Shown: positions 1-10,174, counted from the first letter of the stretch. The stretch is DNA of 64,000 nt from Nicotiana tabacum (GCF_000715075.1 NC_134082.1:100480399-100544398), one strand, 5' to 3'. The notes: generated by a model from the sequence alone, not told the origin. Numbers and translations are program-made.

Positions 1-1027
1 GGACGTGCGGTTGAGGGCTGCCATGGACGTCGAGCTCAAACTCGAGCTTGACGTCGAACGACGAAGATGAAGTCGCGATGGATGGTGAAGCAGAAGGAGC
101 AACAGTGGCGACGAGCTGTTCGTTAGCTTTTGTTTGGATCACCAACGCAGCTGGGTGGTTGAAGAAGACGATGCAAGGGCAGCCATGGTCGATCAAGCTT
201 TGAGCTTGACAAAAGAGATGAAGCTATGGTAGCGACGGTGTTATGGTGGGTCGTTGGAGATCGAGGGACTTGTGTCGTTTGGTCGAGGAAGAAGAAGGCG
301 GAAGCAGTTGGTTGAGGGCAGCCATTGATGGAGTTTGGAGCTTTTGGGAAGATGAAGAATAGAAGAAGAAGGAAGATAGGGGGGCGGGTCTTTTTCTTAT
401 TTTTAGGGTTTTTTCTTCTTTTTTCTTTTGTTTTGTGTTGTAAAATGTAAGACAAAGGGGTTTGGGTCTTTTGGGTTATGGACTAGGTCGACCTAGTTCG
501 AAATGGACTGGGTCGTAGGGAAGATTGGGCCATTTTTTGGGCCTGTGGCTTGAAATTGAAGAAGAGGCCTAATTCCGACTTTCTTTATATTTTCGCTTTC
601 TTTTCTTCTTTTATTTTTCTAAAACTAAATTATAAAAATACTTAAACTATTATTAAGAACTAAATTAAGTTATAAAAGTGCAAATTAACTCCCAATAACA
701 ATTAACGCACAATTAAGTATTAATTAAGCATAAAATCGTATATTTGGACATTAAATGCTAGAAATGCAAACGATGCCTATTTTGTAATTTTTAATTTTTG
801 TAAAACAAATTTAATTACTAACAATTGTAGAATTAAATCTTACATGCAAAATGCGACATATTTTTGTATTTTTTATTAATTTAGCAAATAAACACGCACA
901 AACAAATGCCAATAATTATTCAAAATATAACAAAATATCACAAAATTGCACACCAAAGAAAAATCATTTTATTTTTTTGAATTTTTTGGGAGTAATTCTC
1001 ATATAGGGCAAAAATCACGTGCTTACA
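1..1027 (-). repeat. Ogre/Tat-type LTR, 5' end (minus orientation), cut by window start
   Basis: Read on the minus strand, this starts TGTAAGCACGTGATTTTTGC at 1027. It runs parallel to the start of the complete solo LTR at 57287 for several hundred bases, including the AT-rich stretch and the GA/CT-rich part with cgagctc words. It is the U3 end of the same LTR subfamily. The rest lies outside the window, so I cannot tell a solo LTR from a full element. The ORF at 123-455 is a chance frame in the LTR. Confidence 0.85.
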
Positions 1028-1194
1028 AGCACCTGTATAACATATATATTCTTCTTACAAATTATGCAATTGTCATATTTAATACAACATACCAAATAAT
1101 GGATCAAAAATAATCCCAGCATAACTTATCCTAACATAACTTATACCAATATAACTTATCTCGGCATAAGCCGTATTCAAACCAAACGACCCCT
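1028..1194. repeat. Fragment of a MITE, cut by the Ogre-type LTR
   Basis: The right end reads ACCAAACGACCCCT, a terminal motif common in Solanaceae MITEs. Inside are repeated words of the type ATAACTTAT. The matching inverted end is missing on the left, where the LTR at 1-1027 begins, so the MITE was probably truncated by that insertion. The family assignment is an inference. Confidence 0.4.
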
Positions 1195-1563
1195 AAGGAA
1201 TCTAAGCTATTTGACATGGTGAACTGAGTAGTGTTGGAGTGAAAATCCAGGGTAGTCCAGTTTGCTATTTTTCTTTTTTATCTTCAGCTATAATTCTCTT
1301 AGTTGGTAATAAAACTGCTTATTTACCACACAAAAAACAAGGTAGCTTCTCAATTTCTCATTTCTACAAAGTATCCTATGCCAATTTGGGTTGAATTATA
1401 AAATTTGCGTCTATTTATTTACATAATTGATTATGTATATGCTTTGGCGAACTAAAGATTCTACTAAGTCAGTAGTTTATTATTTGGTATAAAGTGAACG
1501 TCTTAGAGACAAATTTAATGCACGTTTAATTAAACATTTAAAATAAATAGCGAATATATTCTA
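1195..1563. other. AT-rich stretch with no recognised feature
   Basis: I see no coding frame, tRNA or repeat that I can name. It is ordinary AT-rich intergenic DNA up to the 17-bp target duplication. Confidence 0.5.
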
Positions 1564-1580
1564 GAACAGCCAGGGCCTAT
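1564..1580. repeat. Left copy of a 17-bp target-site duplication
   Basis: GAACAGCCAGGGCCTAT occurs here and again, perfectly, at 7122-7138. It flanks a segment that begins with a T-run, which is the layout left by target-primed reverse transcription. Confidence 0.8.
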
Positions 1581-2730
1581 ACCTTTTTTTTTTTGACCAT
1601 CGAGCTATAATCGATGGGCAGACCCCTATTGGGTAACCTTTGATCAGATGGTAAATTATATACCGAGCCTAATGTGGCCGAGCGCCTATGAGCGAGTCCA
1701 GTTGACCGAGATATAGAGCCTAGTATGGCAGAGCGCCTATGAGCGAGCCTAGTACTGCATTTCATGAGTGCAGGTTCAGACAGACAGGTGGGTAGAACTC
1801 ATTAAGTGGTGTCCGAGTTCAGCTTACACTGTGTTTGGATCATTGTTCCCCATCGTTTAATAATGTATTGTATTGTATTGTACTGTACTGTATTGTATCG
1901 TTTTGATGGATACAACGTTTGGATAGACTGTATTATTTGCTGTTGTTAAATAACATCTTTATTGTTTGGTTTGACTTTATTGTACTGTACTGCTAAGTTT
2001 ACTAAAATACCCTCAATTATTTTAAACAAGATATACATATAGAAAAAACAAATGTAAGAACATACTAAAACGGGCATTCATGTGAATAACATTCTCCATT
2101 TTGTTTTCACATCCAAATAAGAAACCATTACTAATTTCTATAGACCTCCTTTGTTGTTGTAATTAATTCTCATTTTTTTAATATAGGTAAACATTTAGAT
2201 GAACTCAATCCACACAATTCAACAGATAGAAAAGTAACTCCATGAAATCTGAAAATGAGGAAAAAATAAAGAAAAAGATGATATTGTTCCATATCTCAAA
2301 GAAACTAAATAATTCCAAACTGAAAATCCACATGAAGTGGAATAATGTGAACTCCATTTCTAACTCAGTTATCCACAGTCAATCTCTCTTGATTGCCCCA
2401 TCAAAACAGAGTAGACAACGGATCTTGATTTCATGACCTTTAATGTGGTAAATAATCCATAACTTAAACTCTTAAAGTGCATAATATAATAAAAATTTCT
2501 AGCAACATGACATATAAAATTCATATCGATCTAGTCAAAGTCCATAAAATCCTCAATAGCTAAAGCACAAAAAAAATTTAGTCTAACTCAATTGCCAGTG
2601 ACGACATCAAGGTCAGTAAAAGAAATTTGCGGCCTTCCAATGGACACCCAATCAGTATGCGGCACAAGACTGCATGTTTGCAAAGAAATATATAAGCTTT
2701 CATGTGCATACTAGGCTCTAAATCCAACAC

Positions 2731-3637
2731 TTATACTATTTTCCATATCTCACTCTCAGGAATAGGTGGCATAGTTGAAAGGCGATTAATTGCATTAGCC
2801 AAATTATTCATCTCACCTCTCAACATATCAGCCATGCCTTCAAGATGATCATGTTTAGATTTTTTATTCCTGCTAGAAGTAGGTACCTCTGAATATGCAT
2901 TGGATTTACATGCTTCCTGAGTTGATTAATATTGCTCATGTTGTCGATGTTCCTCGATATTTTCCAAAGAGGCAGCATTCATGGAAATTAGTTCATCTAC
3001 CTCATCAATAGTCAATGAATTATCACTTGATTTTCTCAAATTATTACGAGCACCCCTTTTTGCCATATCTGCTCCAGTCTCAGCTTACTTTCCAGTAGCT
3101 CTATCCCTTCCATATAGCTCAATTAGCTTATCATAATTTCTAATCGGCTTGTTTCTCCATTCAGCAGCTTCAGGCTTAATCTGCACACAAAAAAAGTACA
3201 ATATAATAATGCAGAAAATGAGATAAACATTATAAGATGCAAATCAAGAACAAAACTGCTAAAAATAAATGTACCTGTATCAATTGATCTCATACTTCAG
3301 ATTCAACATTCCACATATTTGTGTTGGAATCCCATGCAAACCCGCTCATCCCATTTTGAAATGTGTCATAACACTCGCTAAATTTTGTTTTAATATTTCT
3401 CATTCGGTTGTGAACTCTCTCCTTGGTAAAAAGTTTATCTGAAAATTTTGATTGCATCTCTTTCACTATATTGTCAATCGTGTATGCAGTAAAAGTTCCA
3501 CCAACCTTGTTTCCAAGTGTGTGCTCATGATAGAATGCATCAATTAAGGCATTATCCATAGCATTTGACCAAATACAAACAAAAGTGTTATCTGAAAGAT
3601 TTGTGTCGCCTGAGGATGTCTTTGACCTTTTCGGCAT
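2731..3637 (-). pseudogene. Harbinger Myb/SANT-like accessory protein, broken
   Basis: Exon 1 (3637-3276) starts MPKRSK and carries a Trp-rich Myb/SANT-like domain of the type found in plant Harbinger second ORFs: a W near the start of the domain, then later WDSNTNMWN. A 95-nt intron follows (3275-3181; donor GTACAT, acceptor TGTGCAG). Exon 2 (3180-2731) is Lys/Glu-rich and mentions the usual IKPEAAEWRNK junction. A TGA lies after the W-rich segment in exon 1 where a Trp would fit, and a TAA lies in exon 2 soon after GRDRATGK. In the living family this protein escorts the transposase to the element ends. This copy cannot make the full protein. Confidence 0.75.
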
Positions 3638-4672
3638 ATTGATAACTACATAATTAAGAGATATTCATAAGACTTAATAAAAAATTTATCAGACATAATA
3701 TTTGTAAGAGCTATAAAATAAAATAAATGCATAGTACATAATATATTTTATTCAAATAATAGCCGAAATTACTTTCAAACAACATCAAATAAATAAACAC
3801 GAAAAAATTCGTTGACTTTTTCTCTCCTAGAAGATTAAACTTGATAATTAGCCCACATGTCAGCTGCTATGCCATCTCTAATTAACTCCCCCCTTCTAAA
3901 CTCCTCATTACTTTGCCAAGGATTTGGTGGTTCGTCATGCGCATCATTATCATTCACAAGCTCTGCATCAACTTGTGCAAGTAACTCATCATTTGGATAT
4001 GCACCTCTTAAGTAGTTGTGCAAAATACAACATGCAAAAATAATAAGCTTTTTGGTTTCAACACTATATGACGGTTCAGTTGAACTAGAAATTATAGGAA
4101 ATCTCTTTTTAAGAACTCCAAAAGCTCCTTCAATAGCATTACGCAAAGATGCGTGTCGCAGATTAAATAATTCACGAGGATTTCGAGGATGGATTTCTTG
4201 AATACTCTTTCAAGTGATATTGCTCCCCATGATAAGGCGTAATAAGTCCACTTCTCAACATCAATCCAGCATCAATAAGGTAGTATTTTCCTAAAGATAA
4301 AAAGTAAAAAACTTTAATTATTTATTCATCACCTCTAACTTTCCCTATATAAATATATGAAATATTTACCTTCTGGAAGTTTTAGCGGATCTTGTCTATT
4401 TAACGCTTCTTTCATGATTCTTGAATCAGATGCCGTCCCTTCCCAACTAGCTAACACATATGTGAATTTTAAATCAAATGTGCATGCAGCCAATACATTT
4501 TGTGTTGGATAATCTTTTCTTCCACGGTATCTGAGTGCTTCACATTGTGAAACTTTAACGCGTATATGTGTTCCATCAATTGCACCAATACAATCCTGAC
4601 ATTATTATAATAAATTATATGCAATCAACCTTGAATTTAGTTAAAAGTTCAATAAATTGTATTTGTGTTCAC

Positions 4673-5665
4673 TAGGGGTGGCAAATGGGCGGGTTGGGCT
4701 AAATCTGGGCGGGTCAAGATGGGTTAGGTTAAGAAATGGGTATTTGTCCAACCCAGCCCAAGTGTACTTGGGCTAAGATGGGTTGGGTCAAGATGAGCTA
4801 AACAATGGGTCATAACCCAACCCGCCTAACTTGATCTATGTTTTAGAATCATGCTCATCTTGCATAAAAAAGGCCTTTTTATCTTAAAATGTGTAAGTCG
4901 AAAAAAATTTGGGGTAGGGTGGGGGGTTGGGGTGGGTGGGTGGTGCAGAAAAACGAAAAAACAGAAAATAGAAAATTAAAAATAAAAAAAACGCAATTTT
5001 TTTGGAAATACAAAAAAAATACTTTTTTGAGGGGAGGGGAGGTTTTGCGGGGGGGGGGGGGGGGGGGGGTGGGGGTGCAAAAAATAATAGAAAATTAAAA
5101 ATACAAAAAGATAAAGTAAAAAGAATTTTTGTAAGGGGGGGGGGGGTTGCAGAAAATTGAAAATAAAAAAAAAGTAAAAAAATTTTTTTTTAGGGGAGGG
5201 GAGTTTTGCGGGGGAGGGGGGGGGAGGTGGAGATGCAAAAAAATACAAAAAAAAACGTAAATTTTTTTTTTGAGGAGGCGGGTGGGGGATTGGTGGTGCA
5301 GAAAAAAAAAGTAAATTTTTTTTTTTGAGGGGAGAGGGGTTTTGCGGGAGGGGGAGAGGGTAGGGTGGGTTGATGGTGCAGAAAAACTAAAGAACATAAA
5401 ATTTAAAATACAAAAAAAAAAGAAGTAAAATATGGGCTACTAGATAAATTTCTATATAAGTTAGGTTGAGATATCTTTTGTTTTGGGTGAGTTTCATAGA
5501 TTGTATCTGGGCTGCTTAATGAGTTAGAATGAATTATAAAATATAATAGGTTAACTTGGGCTCAATCCAAATTAACCCATGAGTTAAAATGTTTATAACT
5601 CAACCCATTAATCTTTGAGCGGGTTGGACAGGTTAGATGGGTTTGGGCTCAAATTGCCACCGCTA
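4673..5665. mobile_element. Non-autonomous hAT element (MITE), 993 bp
   Basis: Perfect 8-bp target duplications GTGTTCAC lie at 4665-4672 and 5666-5673. The inverted ends read TAGGGGTGGCAAAT and, reversed, TAGCGGTGGCAAT. Near the ends are GGGCGGGTTGGG and its complement, as in a common Solanaceae MITE type. There is no transposase. The middle (4890-5400) is a strongly purine-biased set of tandem units with poly(G) and poly(A) runs. The proline-rich frames there are artefacts of the G tracts. Confidence 0.88.
4900..5400. repeat. Purine-rich tandem repeats with poly(G) runs inside the MITE
   Basis: About five irregular units of roughly 80-100 bp repeat the order: an A-rich stretch, a T-run, GAGGGGAGGGG, TTTTGCGGG, a G-run, then GTGCAGAAAA. 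The longest G-run is about 22 bases (5049-5070). On the plus strand the unit has several runs of four or more G, so G-quadruplex folding is possible. That is an inference. Confidence 0.75.
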
Positions 5666-7026
5666 GTGTTCACCTTAAAATATGGGTAGAATCTTGGGCT
5701 GCTGGCAATTTCATAAGGAACTTGAGAGCCATCAGGTTGTTTAATAAATTTTTCATATAACTCCAAATCGCTCGCAAGACAATATGAAAATGACGACTAA
5801 CCGACTCCCCAGATCGTCGAAAGATAAAAGTTAACTCGCGATTCGTCGTATTATGTGCTAACAGGTAAAGTGTTTTTGCAACTTGCTCTTCAACTATAGT
5901 TTGAAATGCTGGTCTAAGATCACCCTCTCTAACTAACATCTCACATAGATCGGTAAAAGTTAAAGGGGTCATTCTTATAATATTAAGACAAAGTTCAGTT
6001 GAGAATAAATGACTCAATAATTCATGTCTAACTTGTTCACTTTCCAGTCGTATATCATGTGTGATTGTACGTCGGTCATTTTCAATCTCACGTACATAAG
6101 TCCAAAACAAAATAGCCACTAAGCAAACAACATATGTAGCTAAAGAAGGAGAATTCAGATACATACTAATAGGATTGTACAAAAAAGAGAATTCTAGTCA
6201 AATATTTCATCACATTACCTTAAATTAATTAAGTAAACAACAAAATATATAAGCAAATTTATTTATTACAACAGAAGCCACACATAATTCACGTGAATAC
6301 ACAAGAAAAGAGATGGAAAAAATAATCTTAAATTTCTAAAAAGATTCAACAAAGTGAATCAAAATCAGCATGTCTCTGGTTCCCTGCCCCCAAATTTTCC
6401 ATTAAACTAAAATTAAAAGCCAAAAGTATTCGGCTAAAACCAACCGTAAATGGTACATAATAAAAATGAGCAAAATACACATGACACACAATAGCAAAAG
6501 TGGAGTTAGTTAAAAGAGATGACTAGTTGCACGGCAAAAAACTAGTCTTTCTGCTGAAAACTAAAAGAGATGAAAACTAATCCTGGGCAACAACAGGAAG
6601 AAAAGAGATGAAAATTAAACTGTAAAAATTTTGTTGGAAAGAGACGATACGTCGTTGACTAGTTGCACGGCAGAAAGAAGATGGAGACAAAGTACTTATT
6701 AGTTTGGTGAATATAATATAAATAATAGGGAAAATGGTAAAATTGAAATATAGAATAATAAGTGTGAGCATAATTGGAAAGGAAAATACGGAACAATCCC
6801 ACCACACCGGTTTGGTTGTTTCATAAAATGGGGTTTTTCATTGTTCCGAAACAATGAATTTATCAATACGATACAATCAATTTATATTAACAATCAAAAC
6901 AAACATTGTATCTGGGGTAACAATATAATACAATACAACCGAAAACAACCATCCAAACAACGCGATAGTCAATAAGCTCCATACCCTTCAAAGTTGCCAG
7001 GTCTAGAGCTTTATGTACATCTTGTG

Positions 7027-7040
<14 letters not shown>

Positions 7041-7097
<57 letters not shown>
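7041..7097. repeat. (TA)n microsatellite, ~57 bp
   Basis: An uninterrupted TA dinucleotide run, preceded by impure TATGTATATG. It lies in the head-side remnant of the retroposon. Confidence 0.95.
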
Positions 7098-7100
<3 letters not shown>

Positions 7101-7121
7101 ATTATGAGTAGGTTGGGAAGC

Positions 7122-7138
7122 GAACAGCCAGGGCCTAT
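7122..7138. repeat. Right copy of the 17-bp target-site duplication
   Basis: Identical to 1564-1580. See the retroposon entry. Confidence 0.8.
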
Positions 7139-7585
7139 GTCAAATTACCCAATTCATTTCGCGTTATATATTTCTATTTAGATCCCTATCTTTTGTACTT
7201 GTCTAAAATAAATGTTTTGATAAAGAACGATCTTATTCTACTTGCCTAAAATTATTAGTAATCTATAGCTTCTTTACAATAGTGATTATTAGGAAAATAT
7301 TTAATTAACTTCTGGAATCAAAAGCTTGCCCAAAACAAAAACATTTGAAATAATTATAGTTTTTTTTACATGAGTGAACTACAGTGAAAAAGGAGGGTTT
7401 TTTATTTTAAAAAAATCTAAAATCACACGACATTTTACCAAAAGTGCTTTTTGCCTAAAAGAAAAGCTTATTTTGAAGAATCACATTTTTGGAAAAAACA
7501 ATTTGCAAAATATTTAAAACATTCTGTACAAACAAACGTGTGACTTAATGATCACCTAGCATCTGAAGCAAGATTTTTATCTTCG
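7139..7585. other. AT-rich stretch, possibly downstream exon of the snoRNA host transcript
   Basis: On the minus strand there is an acceptor-like TTTTTGAGACTTACAG ending at 7586, followed by CGAAGATAAAAATC. If the snoRNA lies in an intron, exon 2 would start at 7585. No reading frame of note is present, and I found no second box C/D pair or box H/ACA candidate here. Confidence 0.3.
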
Positions 7586-7968
7586 CTGTAAGTCTCAAAA
7601 ATTCAGAAAAATATAAGGTAAAGCATAAATCAAACTTTAAAAGCTTTATATGAGACTAAATCATAACATTAACTCAAAGTAGAAATAACCAAAAACAAAA
7701 ACAAAAGGCAATACTAAGAAAAGTAATGAGGAAGAAGTAGCAGGTGGGGAGTTCCTCTCAGACAAATGCCTCGTATTGTCCTCACGATTTAAATTGAATG
7801 GATTTCAATCAGACTCGTCATCTGTTTTGTTCATCACTGAGGAACTACTCCACCCCACCACCTTCTCAATTCAAAAAAGAACAAAGAAAATTTGGATGTT
7901 CAAAAGATAAAAACCCATTCCCTACTGATATGTGTGTGCGCGGGGGCGCTCTAATAAACATTGCTTAC
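7586..7968 (-). other. Putative intron carrying the snoRNA
   Basis: The minus-strand donor is GAG|GTAAGCAATG at 7968 and the acceptor ends TTACAG at 7586. The snoRNA lies inside, 165 nt from the acceptor. The intron is plausible, but the snoRNA could equally be cut from an unspliced precursor, because its promoter is so close. Confidence 0.35.
7751..7845 (-). ncRNA. Box C/D snoRNA, U15 (yeast snR13)-like, two guides for 25S rRNA
   Basis: On the minus strand the 95-nt RNA is closed by a perfect 7-bp stem, GTTCCTC at its start and GAGGAAC at its end. Box C is GTGATGA (7831-7837), box D' is CTGA (7809-7812) and box D is CTGA (7758-7761). Upstream of box D, ACGAGGCATTTGT is complementary to the 25S segment CAAATGCCTCGT. 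Upstream of box D', AGATGACGAG is complementary to CTCGTCATCT just downstream in the same 25S segment. The box+5 rule places 2'-O-methylation on an A and on a G seven bases further on. From memory this spacing fits yeast A2281 and G2288, the first being a snR13/U15 site. The boxes, stem and guides are seen directly. The family name is from knowledge. No gene symbol is given because plant names vary. Confidence 0.88.
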
Positions 7969-8012
7969 CTCCTTCACAGCAAGATTATGGCAAGCTTAGA
8001 TTGAAGCAGTTG

Positions 8013-8144
8013 TACTTATAGGCGTCAGTAGGTTAGGGTTTGGCTTTAGGGTTTTTGCAACCGAGAAGAGCTGCCTAAATTGACAAAAGATTTGAGGAAA
8101 TACACTGGGCCGGATTGCGTAGCCCGACTTACCACTACTGGGCT
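8013..8144 (-). promoter_or_regulatory. snoRNA gene promoter: Site II, teloboxes, TATA
   Basis: In the direction of the minus-strand snoRNA the order is as follows. Two Site II words (TGGGCY on the plus strand) lie at 8139-8144 and 8106-8111. Two teloboxes AAACCCTAA lie at 8046-8054 and 8033-8041. TATAAGTA lies at 8013-8020, about 170 nt upstream of the mature RNA. Teloboxes with Site II elements are the known signature of plant snoRNA and ribosomal-protein promoters. This makes a working gene more likely than a dead copy. Confidence 0.7.
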
Positions 8145-8187
8145 TCTTTGTTGCTCTGGACCAATTTAAGCACTTAAATCATGAAAG

Positions 8188-8790
8188 TGTTATAAAATAA
8201 AGACCGTAAAGTAAATAAACTGAAGATAAATATAGAAAGAGATATTGATATTATTCAACTAACTGATATACATAATGAACTGAATTTTTTTCTATTTATA
8301 GAAGAAAGGAAGCAGCTGCTAGGCTTTTCAGGAAGCAGCTGTAAGGCTTTTCAGGAAGCAGCTGCGAGACTTTTCTTGAGCTGCTTGTAAGCTGTCTGCA
8401 TGAGCTGCTTGCAACCTATCTGTTTAATAAAAAGCTGCTGCAAATCATTTCATTGAGTTGCTTGCAATCTGCCTGCATCAACTGCTTGTACATAAACTTC
8501 AATGGAGTATTAAATGGATAATCTTCTTCAGGAAGATTATCTATAATGGAGTATTAAATGAACATTCATAATATAATTATTTTCATAACACTCCCCTTGG
8601 ATGTTCATTAAAAGATATTGTGCCTTGTTAAAACCTTACTAGGAAAAATTCAGTGGGAAAATCTTAGTGAAGGAAAAAGAGTACACATATTTAGTAATAC
8701 GTATTTCTAGCTGCCTCATTAAAAATCTTACAAGAAAAATCCCATGGGAAAAAACCTTAGTAAGGGAAAAAGAGTGCAACGCGTATTTCA
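8188..8790 (-). repeat. 3' LTR of the copia element (minus orientation), 603 bp
   Basis: It runs TGTTATAAAA...GTATTTCA. At its right edge the purine tract CATCGGGGGGAGTG (minus strand) marks the polypurine tract of the interior, and the polyprotein stop codon overlaps it. The 5 bp before it, GAAAG, would be the target duplication, but the partner LTR is not visible. Inside are three ~24-bp units AGGAAGCAGCTG...CTTTTC (8307-8376) and a ~80-bp direct duplication (about 8630-8785) built on ACCTTACTAGGAAAAAT-like words. Confidence 0.8.
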
Positions 8791-9590
8791 CTCCCCCCGA
8801 TGAAAACCTTGTTTCAAATATTTGAATCTCTGTATTCCAATCTTGTATACCATCTCAAAAGTTGAAGTTGGCAAAAATTTAGTAAACAAATCTGCGGGAT
8901 TGTCACTTGAACGAATTTGTTGCACATCAATGTCACCATTTTTTTGAAGATCATGTGTGTAGAATAACTTTGATGAAATGTGCTTCGTTCTATCTCCTTT
9001 TATAAATCCTCCCTTCAATTAGGCTATGCATACATCATTGTCTTTGTATAAAATTGTGGATCTTTTATCACATTCCAAACCACATTTTTCTCGAATGAAA
9101 TGAATCACTGATCTCAACTATACGCATTCCCTACTTGCTTCATGTATAGCTATTATCTCAATATGATTTGAAGAAGTAGCAACAATAAATTGCTTTGTGG
9201 AGCGCCATGATATGATAGTACCTCCACATGTAAACACGTACCCAGTTTGAGATCGAGATTTATGGGGATCGGATAAATAACTTGCATCTGCATAACCAAC
9301 AAGATCTGCACTACCTTTGTTAGCATAAAAAAACTCATATCAAAAGTTCCCTTTAAATATCACAATATATGCTTAATCTCATTCCTATGTCTCCATGTAA
9401 GAGAAGAGCTATATCTTGCTAGTAAATTAACAGAAAATGCTATGTCGGGCCTTGTAGCATTAGCAAGATACATAACTGCATCAATTGCACTAAGATAGGG
9501 TGTTTCAGGACCAACGAGTTCCTTATCCTCTTCTGGAGGTCAGAACGGGTCCTTATTCACTTCAAATGATCGGACAATCATTGGCGTACT
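8788..9590 (-). pseudogene. Copia RT/RNase H C-terminal part
   Basis: The final 76 residues (9018-8788) carry the copia RNase H tail motif with SSDNPADLFTK. Upstream, in other frames, are an ADASYLSDPHKSRSQTGY-type RNase H segment (about 9320-9240), ISWRSTKQ (about 9220) and ASRECVWLR. Frameshifts and a stop just before the last block break it. The stretch is cut at 9595 by the solo LTR and resumes at 12272. RNase H degrades the RNA template during reverse transcription. Confidence 0.85.
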
Positions 9591-10174
9591 CAATGTGTGA
9601 CGACCCAGCCGATCGTCTTAATAATTTATGCACCGGTCCCCTATTAACTGTCTTCCCCATATTCTTTTCTGCTATTTTAATTTGCCGGGATGTTTGATTT
9701 TGAATTTCGGAGAGTTTTGTGACACTTAGTCCCTAAATGATAACTTAAGTATTGGAAAGTTGACCGTAGTCGGAACAATGTGAAGACGACCTCAGAATGA
9801 AATTCCGATGGTTCCGTTAGCTCCGTTGAGTGATTTCGGGCTTAGGGGCGTGATTGAATTGTATTTTGGAGGTCCGTAGCTAATTTAAGCTTGAAATGCC
9901 GAAAGGTGGGATTTTGAAGTTTCCGGTTCGATAGTGATATTTTGATCCGAGGCTCGGAATGGAATTTAGGAAGTTGGAGTAGCTCCATAGTGTTGAATGT
10001 GACGTGTGTGCAAAATTTCAGGTCATTCAGATGAGGCTTGATAAACTTTTTGATCGAAAGCATATTTTTAGAGTTTTGGAGTTCTTAGGCTTGAATCTGT
10101 GGTTGATTCGTCGTTTCGATATTGTTTTAGGTATTTTATTGAAATTTGTTTAAGCAGCTTCAGCTGCTGGTTTT

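Larger units (their letters stand above)
4596..5673 (-). other. Intron 1 of the Harbinger transposase, enlarged by a MITE
   Basis: The donor is AAG|GTGAAC at 5673 and the acceptor is AATGTCAG at 4596. The first eight intron bases are exactly one copy of the hAT target duplication. Removing the MITE and one duplication leaves a 77-nt intron, a normal plant size. The reading FYPYFK|DCIGAID across the junction supports the splice sites. Confidence 0.7.
3835..6182 (-). pseudogene. PIF/Harbinger transposase (DDE_Tnp_4 type), broken
   Basis: The transposase is read leftward in three exons. The first (6182-5674) holds the N-terminal helix-turn-helix part. The second (4595-4370) starts DCIGAIDGTHIRV, with the first catalytic Asp in DGTH. 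The third (from 4290) has LIDAG with the second Asp and ends in AIEGAFGVLKKRF with the Glu. Intron 2 is 79 nt (4369-4291, GTAAAT...CTTTAG). Intron 1 (5673-4596) would be about 77 nt without the inserted MITE and one copy of its target duplication. A frameshift near 5765 separates the frame of the RAI residues from that of PDGSQVPYE. Another near 4205 lies before the HPRNPRELFN stretch. The gene is dead but the DDE core is plain. Confidence 0.85.
1832..6959 (-). mobile_element. PIF/Harbinger-type DNA transposon carrying both genes, degraded
   Basis: The ends form a short inverted repeat: TGTTTGGAT at 1832-1840 and ATCCAAACA at 6951-6959. Both ends have sub-terminal GTATTGTATTG / CAATACAA words. 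Inside are the two genes expected of an autonomous Harbinger element, a Myb/SANT-like DNA-binding protein (2731-3637) and a DDE transposase (3835-6182), both on the minus strand. Both are broken, and the transposase intron holds a 993-bp hAT MITE. I cannot find the expected 3-bp target duplication, so the exact ends may be off by a few bases. Confidence 0.75.
1581..7121 (-). mobile_element. Poly(A) retroposon (LINE, SINE or retrocopy), split by a DNA transposon
   Basis: The segment lies between perfect 17-bp direct repeats. Next to the left copy is a run of 11 T (1584-1594), the poly(A) tail of a minus-strand retroposon. Without the Harbinger transposon inside it (about 1832-6959), only ~250 bp at the tail side and ~160 bp at the head side remain. 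The tail part contains two copies of a word like GAGCGCCTATGAGCGAG (about 1680 and 1733). I see no clear tRNA-like promoter and no reverse transcriptase, so a SINE, a 5'-truncated LINE and a processed transcript all remain possible. Confidence 0.55.

Noticed and set aside
4889..5397. Proline-rich and Gly/Trp-rich ORFs
   Set aside because: They follow the G-run and A-run repeats inside the hAT MITE.
1832..6959. hAT assignment for the outer transposon
   Set aside because: The transposase has the DGTH / LIDAG / AIEGAFG pattern of PIF/Harbinger and comes with a Myb-like partner; only the inner MITE has hAT-type ends and an 8-bp duplication.
7500..7750. A second snoRNA downstream of the first
   Set aside because: No box C/D pair with a closing stem and no H/ACA layout was found on the minus strand.
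7798..8004. 68-residue ORF on the plus strand
   Set aside because: It overlaps the snoRNA on the other strand and has no recognisable domain.
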